A DNA stretch of 64,000 nucleotides from Methanothrix harundinacea (GTDB taxonomy: Archaea > Halobacteriota > Methanosarcinia > Methanotrichales > Methanotrichaceae), in the NCBI GenBank assembly GCA_002506535.1, contig DAXT01000011.1:1-64000 (forward strand). The letters run 5' to 3'. The position numbers and the translations under genes were made by a program. The notes beneath the pieces are model-generated. The model was not told where the DNA came from and ran no database searches. It worked only from the letters and a program-made list of their open reading frames with translations. Position 1 is the first letter of the stretch; each line of letters opens with the position of its first letter. This document shows, one piece after another, positions 17,890 to 27,351 of the stretch.

Positions 17890-19059
17890 TCACCCCCGGC
17901 CGTCGGCTCCGCCTATCCCCGACGCCTCCATCTGCTCCCCCTTGATGGCGGCATATATCTCCTCCTGGCTCGGCCTGAGGGTCTTTACGTACCTACCGCC
18001 GGCGGCGATTGCGATCTTTTTTGCAAGATCCGAGCCCCCGTCGGCGACGTCCACCACCAGGAGGTGAACCCCCGACCGGCCGAGTTGCCTGGCGACCTCT
18101 TCGGCCTCCTGGCGAGGGTCCGCCGCCACCTCAAGGGGGACGTTGGCGGTCCCGTCGGTGATCAGGACCATGATGGGGACGGCGGAAGGCTCCTTCTCTC
18201 GTTCCCGCTCCAAGAGGGACGAGGCCGTCGATAGGCCGCTGGAAAGAGGAGTAATTCCAGCGTACTCGATATCGTCCAGATGCCTTTTGGCCGTCACCAC
18301 CGAGGGGGTGAAGGGGAGGACGACCTTTGCCCTCCTCCCCGAGCAGGAGACGAGGGCCACCCTGTCCCTCCTCTGGTAGGCGTCCCTGAGCAGCTCCATC
18401 ACCACCTTCCTCGCGACCGACCCCCACTCCTCCATCGAGAAGCTGGAGTCGAGGACGATGGCGATGAGGGTCGACGCCTTCCGGCGCCTCACCTTCTCCC
18501 GGAGGTCCTCCTCTCTTATGACGACGCCACCGCGAGAATGAAGGAGGGCGGCCCTTATGGTGGGAGCCAGGGCGACATCCTTCGTCTCTCCCCGGGGCAT
18601 CCGGGCCCGCACGTACCTGCCCCGCTTACCCGTCACCAGAACCTCCGCCCTCCTCCCCGGGGCCGCCGGCTTTGAGCCGATCCGAAGATCGGACCTCGCG
18701 AATTTGTTGAGGATATCTGACAGATCGCAATAGCCGGCTTCTTCAGATCTATTCCCAAGGAGGGCGAGATCTTCGAGGGACGAAAAGTCCATCTCGATGA
18801 ACGTCTCGTCCCCGAGGACGAAGACGGCAGAGATCTCCTCCTTTCTGATGGAAGCCGACTTCGAGGACAGAATGGAGCTTATCTCCCAGGCGTCTTCTGC
18901 GGTGATCATCCCCGCCCTCTCTCTTGGGATCCTGATCCCCATCACCGCAGATCCTGCAAAGAAGACCTTGCAGCCGTAAGCTCTATCGAGGTTTCTTCTC
19001 AGGAGCGCCGCCACCTCATGCGCCGGGGGGAGGGCGGGGTCAGGACCCGACTGGACCAT
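17890..19059 (-). CDS. VWA-domain protein, chelatase subunit D-like
   Basis: A 389-residue protein whose C-terminal half is a von Willebrand A domain with an intact MIDAS: DSSFSM (DxSxS) near residue 206, the later threonine in YAGITPLSSG, and ITDGTAN. The N-terminal half is not clearly homologous to known domains. Together with the ATPase immediately upstream it forms a ChlI/ChlD-like pair, related to metal chelatases of tetrapyrrole synthesis and to MoxR/VWA chaperones. The coding regions meet at base 19059, giving tight coupling. Which metal or client is served cannot be said. Confidence 0.82.
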   Translation of the reverse strand: MVQSGPDPALPPAHEVAALLRRNLDRAYGCKVFFAGSAVMGIRIPRERAGMITAEDAWEISSILSSKSASIRKEEISAVFVLGDETFIEMDFSSLEDLALLGNRSEEAGYCDLSDILNKFARSDLRIGSKPAAPGRRAEVLVTGKRGRYVRARMPRGETKDVALAPTIRAALLHSRGGVVIREEDLREKVRRRKASTLIAIVLDSSFSMEEWGSVARKVVMELLRDAYQRRDRVALVSCSGRRAKVVLPFTPSVVTAKRHLDDIEYAGITPLSSGLSTASSLLEREREKEPSAVPIMVLITDGTANVPLEVAADPRQEAEEVARQLGRSGVHLLVVDVADGGSDLAKKIAIAAGGRYVKTLRPSQEEIYAAIKGEQMEASGIGGADGRG

Positions 19060-20297
19060 CAGGCCACCATCGATCTGAGCCTCTCGGGGCTGAACTCGCC
19101 GTCGTCGAAGGGGGTCTTCCTCATCCGGTGGGGCAGTACCATCTCCGCCGCAGCGACGATGTCGGCGGCCTCGACCCTCACCCTCCCCTCGAAGGCGGCG
19201 TTGGTCCTCGCCGCCCCCTCGATCATGATATCGGCGCGATGGCCGTCGACCCCGAACTCGACGGAGATCCTGGCTATCTTAAGTAGCTCCCCCCTCCCGC
19301 AGCTTACCTTCGCGAGCGCCTTCTTCGCGGCGATGATCCTGGTGGCGAGCCTCCTATTCTCGACATCGAACTCCTCTCTAAATTTGGCCGGGTCTGAGGC
19401 GAACCTATTCCTCCGCTCGATGATCTCGACCCTCTGCTCGATATCGGATATCCCCTCCACCTCCACCTGGAGGGCGATCCTGTCCAGAAGCTGGGGCCGA
19501 AGCTCCCCCTCCTCAGGGTTCATCGATCCGACGATGATGAAGCTCGCCGGGTGGCTGACGCTCACCCCCTCCCTCTCGACGGTGTTCATCCCCATGGCGG
19601 CGGCGTCCAGGAGGGCGTCGACGACGTAGTCGTCCAGGAGGTTGATCTCGTCGACGTACAGTATCCCCCGGTTCGCCTCCGCCAGGACCCCGGCCTCGAA
19701 GGCCCTCTCTCCGCCCCGCAGCGCCCTCTCCATGTCCAGGGACCCCACCACCCGGTCCTCCGTCGCCCCCACGGGAAGGTCGACGACCCTCATCGCCCTC
19801 ACCTCTGTAGGGAGGACCCCGCCCTTCAGCCGCTCGAAGCACTCCCAGCAGAGGCTCTCCCCATCCCCGGGATCGCAGCCAAACCTGCAGCCCGTCACCA
19901 CCTCGATCCCGGGGAGGATCTCGGCGAGGCCGCGGACGGCTGTCGATTTCGCCGTCCCCTTCTGACCCCTGATCAGGACCCCCCCTATGGAGGGGTTGAT
20001 GGCGTTGAGGATCAGAGCCCTCTTCATCTTCTCCTGGCCGACGATGGCGGCGAAGGGGTAGAGGAGCCGCTTCGACCGCGATGAGGTGAGGGCGAAGGAC
20101 CCACCCCTTCCGCCGGCTGGCCCTGCCGCCCCGGCCTCGCCCATCTCCTGACCCTTTCCAGCCCCGGACCCGTCTTCATCCGGGCCGTAGAGAGCACTCC
20201 TCCGGGACTTATCCGGACCTGCCCCCGCAGCGATCTCGTCGGAGGATCTCCTTTCCCTTCGTTCCCTTATGACGCCGGTTATCCGCAATATTGCCAC
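19059..20297 (-). CDS. AAA+ ATPase, magnesium-chelatase subunit I-like
   Basis: The 412-residue product starts with a Gly/Ser-rich tail of about 80 residues, then the ChlI-type AAA+ module: [14 protein letters not shown], Walker [10 protein letters not shown], Walker [13 protein letters not shown], sensor 1 [18 protein letters not shown], and the ChlI C-terminal helical part. A cysteine cluster (CRFGC, then CWEC) is typical of archaeal members. Methanogens make cobamides and F430, so a metal-chelatase partner role is possible; F430 nickel insertion itself uses CfbA. GTG 20297 follows the preceding stop by one base. Confidence 0.88.
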   Translation of the reverse strand: MAILRITGVIRERRERRSSDEIAAGAGPDKSRRSALYGPDEDGSGAGKGQEMGEAGAAGPAGGRGGSFALTSSRSKRLLYPFAAIVGQEKMKRALILNAINPSIGGVLIRGQKGTAKSTAVRGLAEILPGIEVVTGCRFGCDPGDGESLCWECFERLKGGVLPTEVRAMRVVDLPVGATEDRVVGSLDMERALRGGERAFEAGVLAEANRGILYVDEINLLDDYVVDALLDAAAMGMNTVEREGVSVSHPASFIIVGSMNPEEGELRPQLLDRIALQVEVEGISDIEQRVEIIERRNRFASDPAKFREEFDVENRRLATRIIAAKKALAKVSCGRGELLKIARISVEFGVDGHRADIMIEGAARTNAAFEGRVRVEAADIVAAAEMVLPHRMRKTPFDDGEFSPERLRSMVA

Positions 20298-20298
20298 C

Positions 20299-20703
20299 TC
20301 AAGAGTACCTGAGCATAATAGCCGAGAGGAGGGTCACTATAAGCAGCAGTAGACCCAGAAAGTAGAGGCCGAAGAGGGGGTTGAGGTTCGGCCTCTTCTT
20401 CTTGGTCGATAAGTTGTTGAGGTAGACGAGGGATATGCTCATGGTCAGAAGAAAAATGATCGCCGATACCAGGATCACCGACCCCGCCACGATGACGTAC
20501 TCCGCCGTCCAGGTGTAGGAGGTGGCGTATAATAGATCGAGGAAGAAGTCTTTCCCGTTCCTCTCGTAAGCTGAAGTGACCCAGAGCATGGTGTAGGCTA
20601 TCTCCGCCGCCCCGATCACCGCCGAGGTTACGGCGATCCCGAGGAGGGTGAAGATCGAGCCTATATCCGAAACCGATACGTCTATCTCCCATTCCCTCTC
20701 CAA
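20299..20703 (-). CDS. Three-helix membrane protein
   Basis: A 134-residue protein with three membrane segments: [39 protein letters not shown] and [20 protein letters not shown] basic KKKRP loop lies before the last helix. I do not recognise the family. Being first in the operon with the chelatase-like I and D genes and trm5, it may anchor or assist the ATPase pair, but that is inference only. The overlapping reading frame at 20279-20713 is arginine- and proline-rich and is judged a shadow. Confidence 0.72.
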   Translation of the reverse strand: MEREWEIDVSVSDIGSIFTLLGIAVTSAVIGAAEIAYTMLWVTSAYERNGKDFFLDLLYATSYTWTAEYVIVAGSVILVSAIIFLLTMSISLVYLNNLSTKKKRPNLNPLFGLYFLGLLLLIVTLLSAIMLRYS

Positions 20704-20937
20704 ATAAGTTCACCGGGGATGGATACGTCCTGGTGGATTAAAAGGGTTTAGATCGTCCGCCATCTGCGTCCTCTATCTTTCTTTGGGGTTTTCCTCTCAA
20801 GGGCGCTGTAGAGGATTCGTCTTGCTCCATCGAAGGGGCCAAAAGCGTCAAATATAATACTGTATCAATTTACAATGTGTTAGCGATCAGGATAGCCTTA
20901 AATCGAGCGAAGCCCATCACCGGCTAAGGTGTGAGAC

Positions 20938-23148
20938 GTGAAAGAGATTCAGCTCAAGGTGGCGAAGGCCTACCCCAACGACTCGGCCCGGGGGATCGCT
21001 CGCCTCGACCCCAACGCCCTCCTGACATTGCGCCTCTCCCCCGGAGACATCATCGAGATCGAGGGGAGGAGGACCTCCGCCGCCAAGGTCTGGCGGGCCG
21101 ACCGGCAGGACTGGAGCCAGGATTACATCAGGATAGACGGTTTCATCCGCCACAACGTCGAGGTGAGCATAGGAGACCGGGTCAAGATCAGAAAGGCGAC
21201 GGAAGCGGAGGCGGTGAAGGTAGTCCTCTCCCCTTCCTCCGGGGCTCACACCTGCTACGGCGAGGACGCCGCAGAGCAGATCAAGAGGCAGACCCTGAAG
21301 AGGCCCATCGTCCGGGGCGACATCCTCCCGGTGATCTCCGCCTCAGGCCACCCCTTCATCGGGAGGATGGAGGCGGTGCCCCTGATGGTGGCGGAGACCG
21401 ACCCCGAGGGGGTGGTGGTGATCACCGAGAGGACCGAGGTCGCCCTCCTGGAGAGGCCGGCGAAAGGATTCGGCTCGGTGAAGGGGACGGGGATCACCTA
21501 CGAGGACGTAGGAGGCCTTCGAAACGAGGTCCAGCGGATAAGGGAGATGATCGAGCTTCCCATGAAGCACCCCGAGGTCTTCACCAGGCTCGGGATAGAG
21601 CCCCCCAAGGGCGTCCTCCTCCACGGCACCCCCGGGACGGGAAAGACCCTCATCGCGAAGGCCGTCGCCAACGAGACGAACGCCAGCTTCTTCTCCATCG
21701 CCGGGCCCGAGGTGATGTCCAAGTATTACGGCGAGTCCGAGCAGAGGCTCCGGGAGATCTTCGAGGAGGCGAACCGCAGCACCCCTTCGATCATATTCAT
21801 CGACGAGCTCGACTCCATCGCCCCCAAGAGGGGGGAGGTGACCGGGGAGGTGGAGCGGAGGGTCGTCGCCCAGCTCCTGGCGATGATGGACGGCCTCAAC
21901 GAGAGGGGACAGGTGGTGGTGATAGGGGCGACGAACAGGATCGACGCCATCGATCCGGCCCTGAGGAGGCCGGGGAGGTTCGACCGGGAGATCGAGATCG
22001 GTGTTCCCGACAGGATCGACCGGAAGGAGATCCTCGAGATCCACGTAAAAAACATGCCCATCGACGGGTCGGTGGACATCGACGACCTGGCCGACAGGAC
22101 CAACGGCTTCGTCGGAGCCGACATATCTGCCCTCTGCAAAGAGGCGGCGATGAAGGTCCTGCGAAGACACCTGCCGGAGATATCCTTCGACGACGACATC
22201 CCCCAGGAGGTCCTCGAAGAGATGTCGGTGACCGGCCAGGACTTCGAGAACGCCCTCAAGGAGATCGAGCCCTCCGCCATGAGGGAGGTCCTGGTGGAGA
22301 TATCCGACCTCGGCTGGCAGGACGTGGGGGGGATAGGCATCCTCCGGCAGGAGATCCTCGAGTCGGTGGAGTGGCCCCTGAAGCGCCCCGCCAAGTTCGA
22401 AGAGATGGGGATAAGGCCCCCTCGGGGCGTCCTCCTCTACGGCCCTCCGGGAACGGGAAAGACCCTCATCGCGAGAGCCGTCGCGAAGGAGACGAAGGCG
22501 AACTTCATATCCGTCAAGGGCCCCCAGCTCCTCTCGAAATGGGTCGGCGAGTCAGAGAAGGCGGTGAGGGAGGTCTTCAAGAAGGCCCGCCAGGTCTCGC
22601 CCGCCATCATATTCTTCGACGAGCTCGACGCCATAGCCCCAATGAGGGGGATGGAGGAGGGGCACAGGACGAGCGAGCGGGTGGTAAACCAGCTCCTGGC
22701 GGAGCTCGACGGCCTGGAGACCCTCAAGGATGTGGTGGTGATCGCGGCGACGAACAGGCCCGACATCATCGACCCCGCCCTTCTGCGGTCCGGGAGGTTC
22801 GACCGCCTCCTCTTCGTCGGCCCTCCCGATCGGGCTGGACGGCTGGATATCCTGAGGATCCACACCCGAAAGACCCCCAACGGCGACGACGTCAGCCTGG
22901 AGGAGCTGGCGGAATTGACGGAGAGCTACGTGGGGTCGGACCTGGAGTCCCTCTGCCGGGAGGCGGTGATGCTCGCCCTGAGAGAAGACCCCGAGGCGGA
23001 AGAGGTGGAGATGAGACATTACCGGGAGGCTCTCAAGAAGGTGAGGCCCAGCTTCGAGGAGAATATGGTGAGGTACTACGAGCGGATCAACGAGAGGTTC
23101 AGGGGAGGGGTCAAGGTCGATCCCGCCTCTTATCTGGGGTACCGGTGA
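20938..23148 (+). CDS. cdc48: Cdc48/VCP-like two-ring AAA ATPase
   Basis: A 736-residue ATP-driven unfoldase that extracts and feeds proteins to proteolysis. It has the double-psi barrel and N-terminal substructure (residues 1-190), D1 with GTPGTGKT near 230, [14 protein letters not shown] and the arginine-finger segment [11 protein letters not shown], and D2 with GPPGTGKT near 502, [12 protein letters not shown] and [10 protein letters not shown]. The C-terminus reads LGYR, close to but not a strict hydrophobic-Tyr-X proteasome-docking tail. The GTG start at 20938 follows the conserved archaeal N-terminus. A TATA-like AAATATAAT lies about 85 bases upstream. A PRC-barrel gene follows after 14 bases. 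Confidence 0.96.
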   Translation: MKEIQLKVAKAYPNDSARGIARLDPNALLTLRLSPGDIIEIEGRRTSAAKVWRADRQDWSQDYIRIDGFIRHNVEVSIGDRVKIRKATEAEAVKVVLSPSSGAHTCYGEDAAEQIKRQTLKRPIVRGDILPVISASGHPFIGRMEAVPLMVAETDPEGVVVITERTEVALLERPAKGFGSVKGTGITYEDVGGLRNEVQRIREMIELPMKHPEVFTRLGIEPPKGVLLHGTPGTGKTLIAKAVANETNASFFSIAGPEVMSKYYGESEQRLREIFEEANRSTPSIIFIDELDSIAPKRGEVTGEVERRVVAQLLAMMDGLNERGQVVVIGATNRIDAIDPALRRPGRFDREIEIGVPDRIDRKEILEIHVKNMPIDGSVDIDDLADRTNGFVGADISALCKEAAMKVLRRHLPEISFDDDIPQEVLEEMSVTGQDFENALKEIEPSAMREVLVEISDLGWQDVGGIGILRQEILESVEWPLKRPAKFEEMGIRPPRGVLLYGPPGTGKTLIARAVAKETKANFISVKGPQLLSKWVGESEKAVREVFKKARQVSPAIIFFDELDAIAPMRGMEEGHRTSERVVNQLLAELDGLETLKDVVVIAATNRPDIIDPALLRSGRFDRLLFVGPPDRAGRLDILRIHTRKTPNGDDVSLEELAELTESYVGSDLESLCREAVMLALREDPEAEEVEMRHYREALKKVRPSFEENMVRYYERINERFRGGVKVDPASYLGYR

Positions 23149-23162
23149 GGTGAGGTGAGGAG

Positions 23163-23414
23163 ATGGCCAAGATATATGCCCGGAGCCTCGCAGGAAAGGA
23201 GATCGTGACGATGGGGGGGACGGTCCTGGGGGAGCTGGAGAATATCATCCTCGATCCAGAGACGGGACGGCTCATCGACCTTCTGGTGAAGCCCGACTCG
23301 GAGTTCGACTTTGCGAGGTACAGGAAAGAGGGGAAGCTGATCCTCGTCCCCTTCTCCTCCGTCTGCGCCCTGAAGGACTACATCGTCGTCGACGAGAAGA
23401 GGGCGGAGAGGTAA
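23163..23414 (+). CDS. PRC-barrel domain protein
   Basis: An 83-residue protein made almost entirely of one PRC barrel: ARSLAGKEIVTMGGTVLGELENIILDPETGRL, followed by ILVPFSSVCALKDYIVV. Archaeal stand-alone PRC barrels are common and have been linked to cell division and RNA metabolism. It starts behind a GGTGAGGTGAGGAG ribosome-binding region 14 bases after cdc48 and is probably co-transcribed with it. Confidence 0.9.
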   Translation: MAKIYARSLAGKEIVTMGGTVLGELENIILDPETGRLIDLLVKPDSEFDFARYRKEGKLILVPFSSVCALKDYIVVDEKRAER

Positions 23415-23463
23415 GGAGAAGGGATGCCGCCCAATTCGGCATAGATATGCGAGAGGTCAGAGG

Positions 23464-23631
23464 ATGATAAGGCCGATTTCGGGCCTCTTTCTCATCTTCT
23501 GGGGGATGGTAAAGGCCTTCCAGGGCTGGGTCCTCCTCGATGGAGGCGAGAAGTTCGGGGCAGGCTTGGTGTTATTGGGTCTCCTGGCGGCGTTGGTCGG
23601 CGGCCTATTTTTGAGAGACTCCCTGAGATGA
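23464..23631 (+). CDS. Small two-helix membrane protein
   Basis: A 55-residue reading frame from ATG 23464 to TGA 23629-23631. It encodes two hydrophobic segments, PISGLFLIFWGMVKAF and GAGLVLLGLLAALVGGLFL, joined by a short acidic loop. GAGGTCAGAGG precedes the start. The hairpin topology and good codon pattern argue for a real small protein rather than chance. Its function is unknown. It lies 49 bases after the PRC-barrel gene. Confidence 0.6.
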   Translation: MIRPISGLFLIFWGMVKAFQGWVLLDGGEKFGAGLVLLGLLAALVGGLFLRDSLR

Positions 23632-23706
23632 TGCCCCGGTCCATCGGTGCGAGAGGCATTAGTTCCAACCCAACAGCTTCCTATATCCTCGACCTTTGAT
23701 GACACT

Positions 23707-23791
23707 CCTGGACCTTCGATTCCCCTGGATCTCCGATTCCCCTGGACCTTCGATTCCCCTCGATCTCCGATTCCCCTGGACCTCCGACCTC
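23707..23791. repeat. Five 17-bp tandem repeats
   Basis: Five consecutive 17-base units of the form CCTGGA(C/T)CTTCGATTCC, alternating between a CTTCG and a CTCCG version, lie in the gap before the cyclophilin gene. The last unit is degenerate. The array is translatable but has no start codon with a good ribosome site and is best read as noncoding. Confidence 0.75.
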
Positions 23792-23889
23792 AAGAGCCTC
23801 TGATCGCTTCGAGCTGCCCATCCCACCGTCTCACCGCATCTCCTGCCATCCGGGAAAAGTATAACTTCGACCCCCGCCACTATCCATCG

Positions 23890-24459
23890 ATGGCCATGAC
23901 CGGATCTCATATCGTTGTGGTGATCTTTTTCATGCTAGCGATCTTTGGAGCTGGTTGCTTGACTAAAGATGAGGATGGAGCTATGGGGACGGAGGTAGCC
24001 GGGGGAAAGAAGATCCTCCTGGAGACGAACATGGGCGATATCACGATAAAGCTTCGGGGCGATATGCCCATAACCGCCGGAAACTTCGAGAAGCTGGTCT
24101 TTGATGGCTTCTACGACGGCGTCATATTCCACAGGGTCATCGACGGGTTCATGATCCAGGGCGGAGACCCATCGGGGACGGGGCGGGGCGGCCCAGGCTA
24201 CACCATAAAAGATGAGTTCTCCCGCCAGAATAAAAACAGCAGGGGCACGATCTCCATGGCCAACGCAGGCCCCAACACCGGGGCAAGCCAGTTCTTCATA
24301 AACCTCGTCGACAACAGCTACCTCGACAGGATGCACCCCGTATTCGGGGAGGTCGTCGGCGGCATGGACGTGGTCGACAGGATAGGAAAGACGAAGACCG
24401 GACCGGGGGACAGGCCCTCCGAGGATGTCGTCATCGTCAGGGGGAGGGTTGTATCCTGA
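23890..24459 (+). CDS. Cyclophilin-type peptidyl-prolyl isomerase, lipoprotein
   Basis: From ATG 23890 the 189-residue product has a hydrophobic signal (VVVIFFMLAIFGAGC) with a lipobox-like cysteine, so it is probably exported and lipid-anchored. The mature part is a compact cyclophilin: FHRVIDGFMIQGGDP, RGGPGYTIKDEF, GTISMANAGPNTGASQFFIN and the closing HPVFGEVVGGMDVVD. It should speed proline isomerisation in folding proteins outside the membrane. The frame is open upstream into the tandem repeats, but the signal peptide decides the start. Confidence 0.92.
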   Translation: MAMTGSHIVVVIFFMLAIFGAGCLTKDEDGAMGTEVAGGKKILLETNMGDITIKLRGDMPITAGNFEKLVFDGFYDGVIFHRVIDGFMIQGGDPSGTGRGGPGYTIKDEFSRQNKNSRGTISMANAGPNTGASQFFINLVDNSYLDRMHPVFGEVVGGMDVVDRIGKTKTGPGDRPSEDVVIVRGRVVS

Positions 24460-24658
24460 GCCAGCCTCCTCTTTTTTGCCTCTCGCCCGTCGTCTGGAGC
24501 CCGTTCGACCTTCCAAAAGTCTTAAACACCCATCGATACGAATCGGTGGAGGCGGATATCCTCCATGATAAGGTGGGAAGCAGCCGCCAGACCACCGGGC
24601 CAGAGAGATCGGTGGGTATTTCAAAGATGCTGATACAGGATTGATGCGGGGATTAGCT

Positions 24659-25720
24659 ATGAAACTGTCTCTTCGAATCATGCTCGCGATGGCGCTCGTC
24701 GTCGCCGCTTCGGCTCAGGCTCAAGAGGTGACGGATATCTACTCCGACCTCCAGTCCTGCGACGTCACCGTAAAGGGGGATGTAGCCGGATGCCTCCTCC
24801 AACTGGACCTAAGCTCGTCGAAGAAGGGGGCGATAGAGGCCAGGACCATGCCCATCGACGGACCGGGGACCTGGATCGTGAAATGGAACTCGGCGGCGGC
24901 TGCTGAAGATTCTTACAGGGCATGCGCCAGGCTGATCAAAGACGGTGAGGTCGTCTCCGAAAGGTGCAACGACTTCTATTACGGCGGCAGGGTAGCCATC
25001 AGGTTCGACGTCCGGGACGCTCACGCCGACCATCGGGGGATGACCCTCCTCGTCTACTCCGAAGACCTGGCGGTGGTTGACGTCTACTACATGCTCGTCG
25101 AAGGGGATAAGGCGGTATACGTCACCCGGAGGGACTCGGTCCCCATAGCCGGTTCTTTCCGTTCTCCCTCGGATCTCTCCCTCGAATGGAAGCAGATCCT
25201 GGAGAACGGGCGCGAGTATATGGGACGGGTTAAGATCGTCGAGAAGAGGGACGGCCAGACCAGGGCCTTCATGAACCCCTTCACCGCGATAGACGACGCC
25301 CAGATCACCGACACATACAGCGACGAGACGGGGGCAAGCGCGACAGTGATCGGAAGGTCCCGCGTCCCCTTCGAGGGGTCCCTGAAGTTCGACCTTCATC
25401 AGGACGGCACTCTCCTCGCCAGCGTCGAGGAGAAGACACCGATCCTCCTTGCTGGCGACGACGAGACGGTGGAGATCTCCTGGAACGGGACCCTGGACCC
25501 GGGGATCTACAGGCTGACGATCCAGCTCCTCGGCAACGACGGCGATCTTCTGGACGTCGAGGAGGCGATAATCGAGGCGAAGATCTCCCCAAGGCCTCTG
25601 ATGGCCAGGACGGAGGCTGAGGATGAGGGATCCGGGACAACTACGGTGGTCGTGATCGCAGCCGTCATCCTGATAGCAGCCGCGACCGTCGCCGTCATGA
25701 GACGGCGGCGGAAGAGCTGA
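24659..25720 (+). CDS. Secreted protein with C-terminal membrane anchor
   Basis: About 353 residues. A signal peptide (IMLAMALVVAASAQAQ) is followed by a beta-rich extracellular region with paired cysteines, and it closes with one membrane helix (TVVVIAAVILIAAATVAVM) and the stop-transfer tail RRRRKS. This layout is that of a cell-surface protein held by a C-terminal helix. No family is recognised. The segment VTDIYSDLQ near the start recurs loosely as ITDTYSDET near residue 220, suggesting two related domains. ATG 24659 is preferred over TTG 24641. Confidence 0.75.
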   Translation: MKLSLRIMLAMALVVAASAQAQEVTDIYSDLQSCDVTVKGDVAGCLLQLDLSSSKKGAIEARTMPIDGPGTWIVKWNSAAAAEDSYRACARLIKDGEVVSERCNDFYYGGRVAIRFDVRDAHADHRGMTLLVYSEDLAVVDVYYMLVEGDKAVYVTRRDSVPIAGSFRSPSDLSLEWKQILENGREYMGRVKIVEKRDGQTRAFMNPFTAIDDAQITDTYSDETGASATVIGRSRVPFEGSLKFDLHQDGTLLASVEEKTPILLAGDDETVEISWNGTLDPGIYRLTIQLLGNDGDLLDVEEAIIEAKISPRPLMARTEAEDEGSGTTTVVVIAAVILIAAATVAVMRRRRKS

Positions 25721-25850
25721 GATATGTGGGCTGCAAAAGAGCTGAGATAAGACGGCGGCAGAAGAGCCGAAGATCCGTTAAGGCCCCCGGAGAAAAATTA
25801 GCAGGAGGCGTCCGGTGGCAGGAGGAGGAGAAGAAGGGGGAGGTGGAGGC

Positions 25851-26570
25851 TCATATACCCCCGACGACCCCGTTTTTGAGCGTCGAGAGACCCTGTACCT
25901 CCACCTCCACCCGGTCCCCGGCTTTTAGGGGACCGACCCCTGGGGGCGTCCCCGTCGCTATGACGTCTCCGGGGAGGAGGGTCATGATCTCGCTTATGAA
26001 CTCGACCAGCTCCGGGACGGGGAATATAAGGTCGGTGGTGTTTGATCTCTGTCTCACCGAGCCGTTGACCCTCGTCCTGATCGTAAGCGAAGACGGGTCG
26101 GCATCGACGACGTAAGGCCCCATAGGCGCGAAGGTGTCGAAGCTCTTCGCCCTGGTCCACTGGCCGTCCCGCTTCTGGAGGTCCCGGGCGGTGACGTCGT
26201 TGAAGTTCGCATATCCCAGGATGTAATCGTCCGCCTCTTTGGCGGAGACGTTCCTGCACCGTTTTCCTATCACCACCGCCATCTCCCCCTCGTAATCGAC
26301 CTGGCTGCTCGAGGGCGGGATCACTATATCCGCCCCGGGGCCGATGACAGCCGTTGGGGGCTTCAAGAATATGATCGGCTCCTTGGGCGGCTCCATATGT
26401 AGCTCCTTTGCGTGCTCGGCGTAGTTGAGGCCGACGCAGACGACCTTGGTCGGCTCGACGGGGGCGAGGATCTCCACCTCATCCAGGTCGTAGACCCTCC
26501 CACCGGCCTCAAGGGACCTTCCTGCCACCTCTCCCCCTAAGACCTCGTCACCGGATCGAAACCTCACCAT
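25851..26570 (-). CDS. Fumarylacetoacetate hydrolase family protein
   Basis: A 239-residue member of the FAH superfamily, metal-dependent hydrolases, decarboxylases or isomerases acting on oxo acids. Markers: KVVCVGLNYAEHAKELH, FLKPPTAVIGPG, the ligand pair YEGEMAVVIGKR and the C-terminal GDVIATGTPPGVGPLKAGD. Archaeal homologues often sit beside pyrimidine genes. ATG 26570 is chosen because GGAGGTGATC stands eight bases before it. It is third in the pyrD-pyrK operon. Confidence 0.9.
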   Translation of the reverse strand: MVRFRSGDEVLGGEVAGRSLEAGGRVYDLDEVEILAPVEPTKVVCVGLNYAEHAKELHMEPPKEPIIFLKPPTAVIGPGADIVIPPSSSQVDYEGEMAVVIGKRCRNVSAKEADDYILGYANFNDVTARDLQKRDGQWTRAKSFDTFAPMGPYVVDADPSSLTIRTRVNGSVRQRSNTTDLIFPVPELVEFISEIMTLLPGDVIATGTPPGVGPLKAGDRVEVEVQGLSTLKNGVVGGI

Positions 26571-26592
26571 CAATAGAAGATCACCTCCGCCA

Positions 26593-27351
26593 TCATCTCT
26601 TCCTCCCGCTGGGACCTCTCTTGTACCTGCCAAACTCGGTCCCTACAAGCTTATCGCCCCTGATCACCGGCCCCTCGACGCAGGGCCTGATCCCTTCGGG
26701 ATCGATGGAGCAGGAGCCGCAGATCCCCAGGCCGCACTTGAAGTACCTGTCGATGGACGCCTGGATCTTGGCCTCCATCCCCCGGCATCTGCCGATCACA
26801 TCCGCCATCATCGGCTCGGGGCCGCAGAGGTAGATCTGGTCGAAATCTTGCAGATCCAGGCAGGACAGCCCTGCCGAGGCCCGGCCGCAGATCCCCATAG
26901 AGCCGTCGTCCGTCGTTATGACCAGCTCGCCCGCCCCCTCGAACCTCTCCCTGAAGATCAGGTCGTCGCAACACCGAACCCCCAAGACCGTCGTGACCTC
27001 CATCCCCCTCTCCTTAGCCTCCTCCCCAAGAAGGGCGAGGGGCGCAGCCCCCACCCCGCCGCCGACGAGGAGGATCTCTTCGCCCAAGAGGGAGAAGCCG
27101 TTGCCCAGGGGACCTCTGAGCCCCAGGGAGTCGCCGACCTCAAGGTCGAAGATCGCCCCCGTCGCCTCCCCCACCTGCTGGACGGTGATCCCGTCTTTAT
27201 AAGAGATGGACATGGGGATCTCGTCTACCCCCCTGATCCAGACCATCAGGTACTGGCCGGGGACCGGATCGAAGGCGATGTCGAACCGCAGCGTCCTCAC
27301 CGATGGGGTCTCGCAGACTATCTCGACGATCTTTGCGTTCTTCGGCCTCAT
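26593..27351 (-). CDS. pyrK: Dihydroorotate dehydrogenase electron-transfer subunit
   Basis: The 252-residue partner of class 1B PyrD, moving electrons from dihydroorotate via FAD and a [2Fe-2S] cluster. It shows the flavin-binding RTLRFDIAFDPVPGQYLMVW, the NAD-binding ILLVGGGVGAAPL, and the cluster cysteines CGLGICGSCSIDPEG with a fourth Cys in IRPCVEGPV. The ATG at 27351 overlaps the pyrD stop by four bases, which fixes the start and implies coupling. Confidence 0.95.
   Translation of the reverse strand: MRPKNAKIVEIVCETPSVRTLRFDIAFDPVPGQYLMVWIRGVDEIPMSISYKDGITVQQVGEATGAIFDLEVGDSLGLRGPLGNGFSLLGEEILLVGGGVGAAPLALLGEEAKERGMEVTTVLGVRCCDDLIFRERFEGAGELVITTDDGSMGICGRASAGLSCLDLQDFDQIYLCGPEPMMADVIGRCRGMEAKIQASIDRYFKCGLGICGSCSIDPEGIRPCVEGPVIRGDKLVGTEFGRYKRGPSGRKR

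Noticed and set aside
20279..20713. A 144-residue frame overlapping the three-helix protein
   Set aside because: It is Arg/His/Gly-rich without membrane segments; the 20299-20703 frame has a clear topology.
20931..23153. A 740-residue open frame overlapping cdc48
   Set aside because: It is rich in Arg, Gly, Pro and lacks domains; it is the shadow frame of the GC-rich cdc48 gene.
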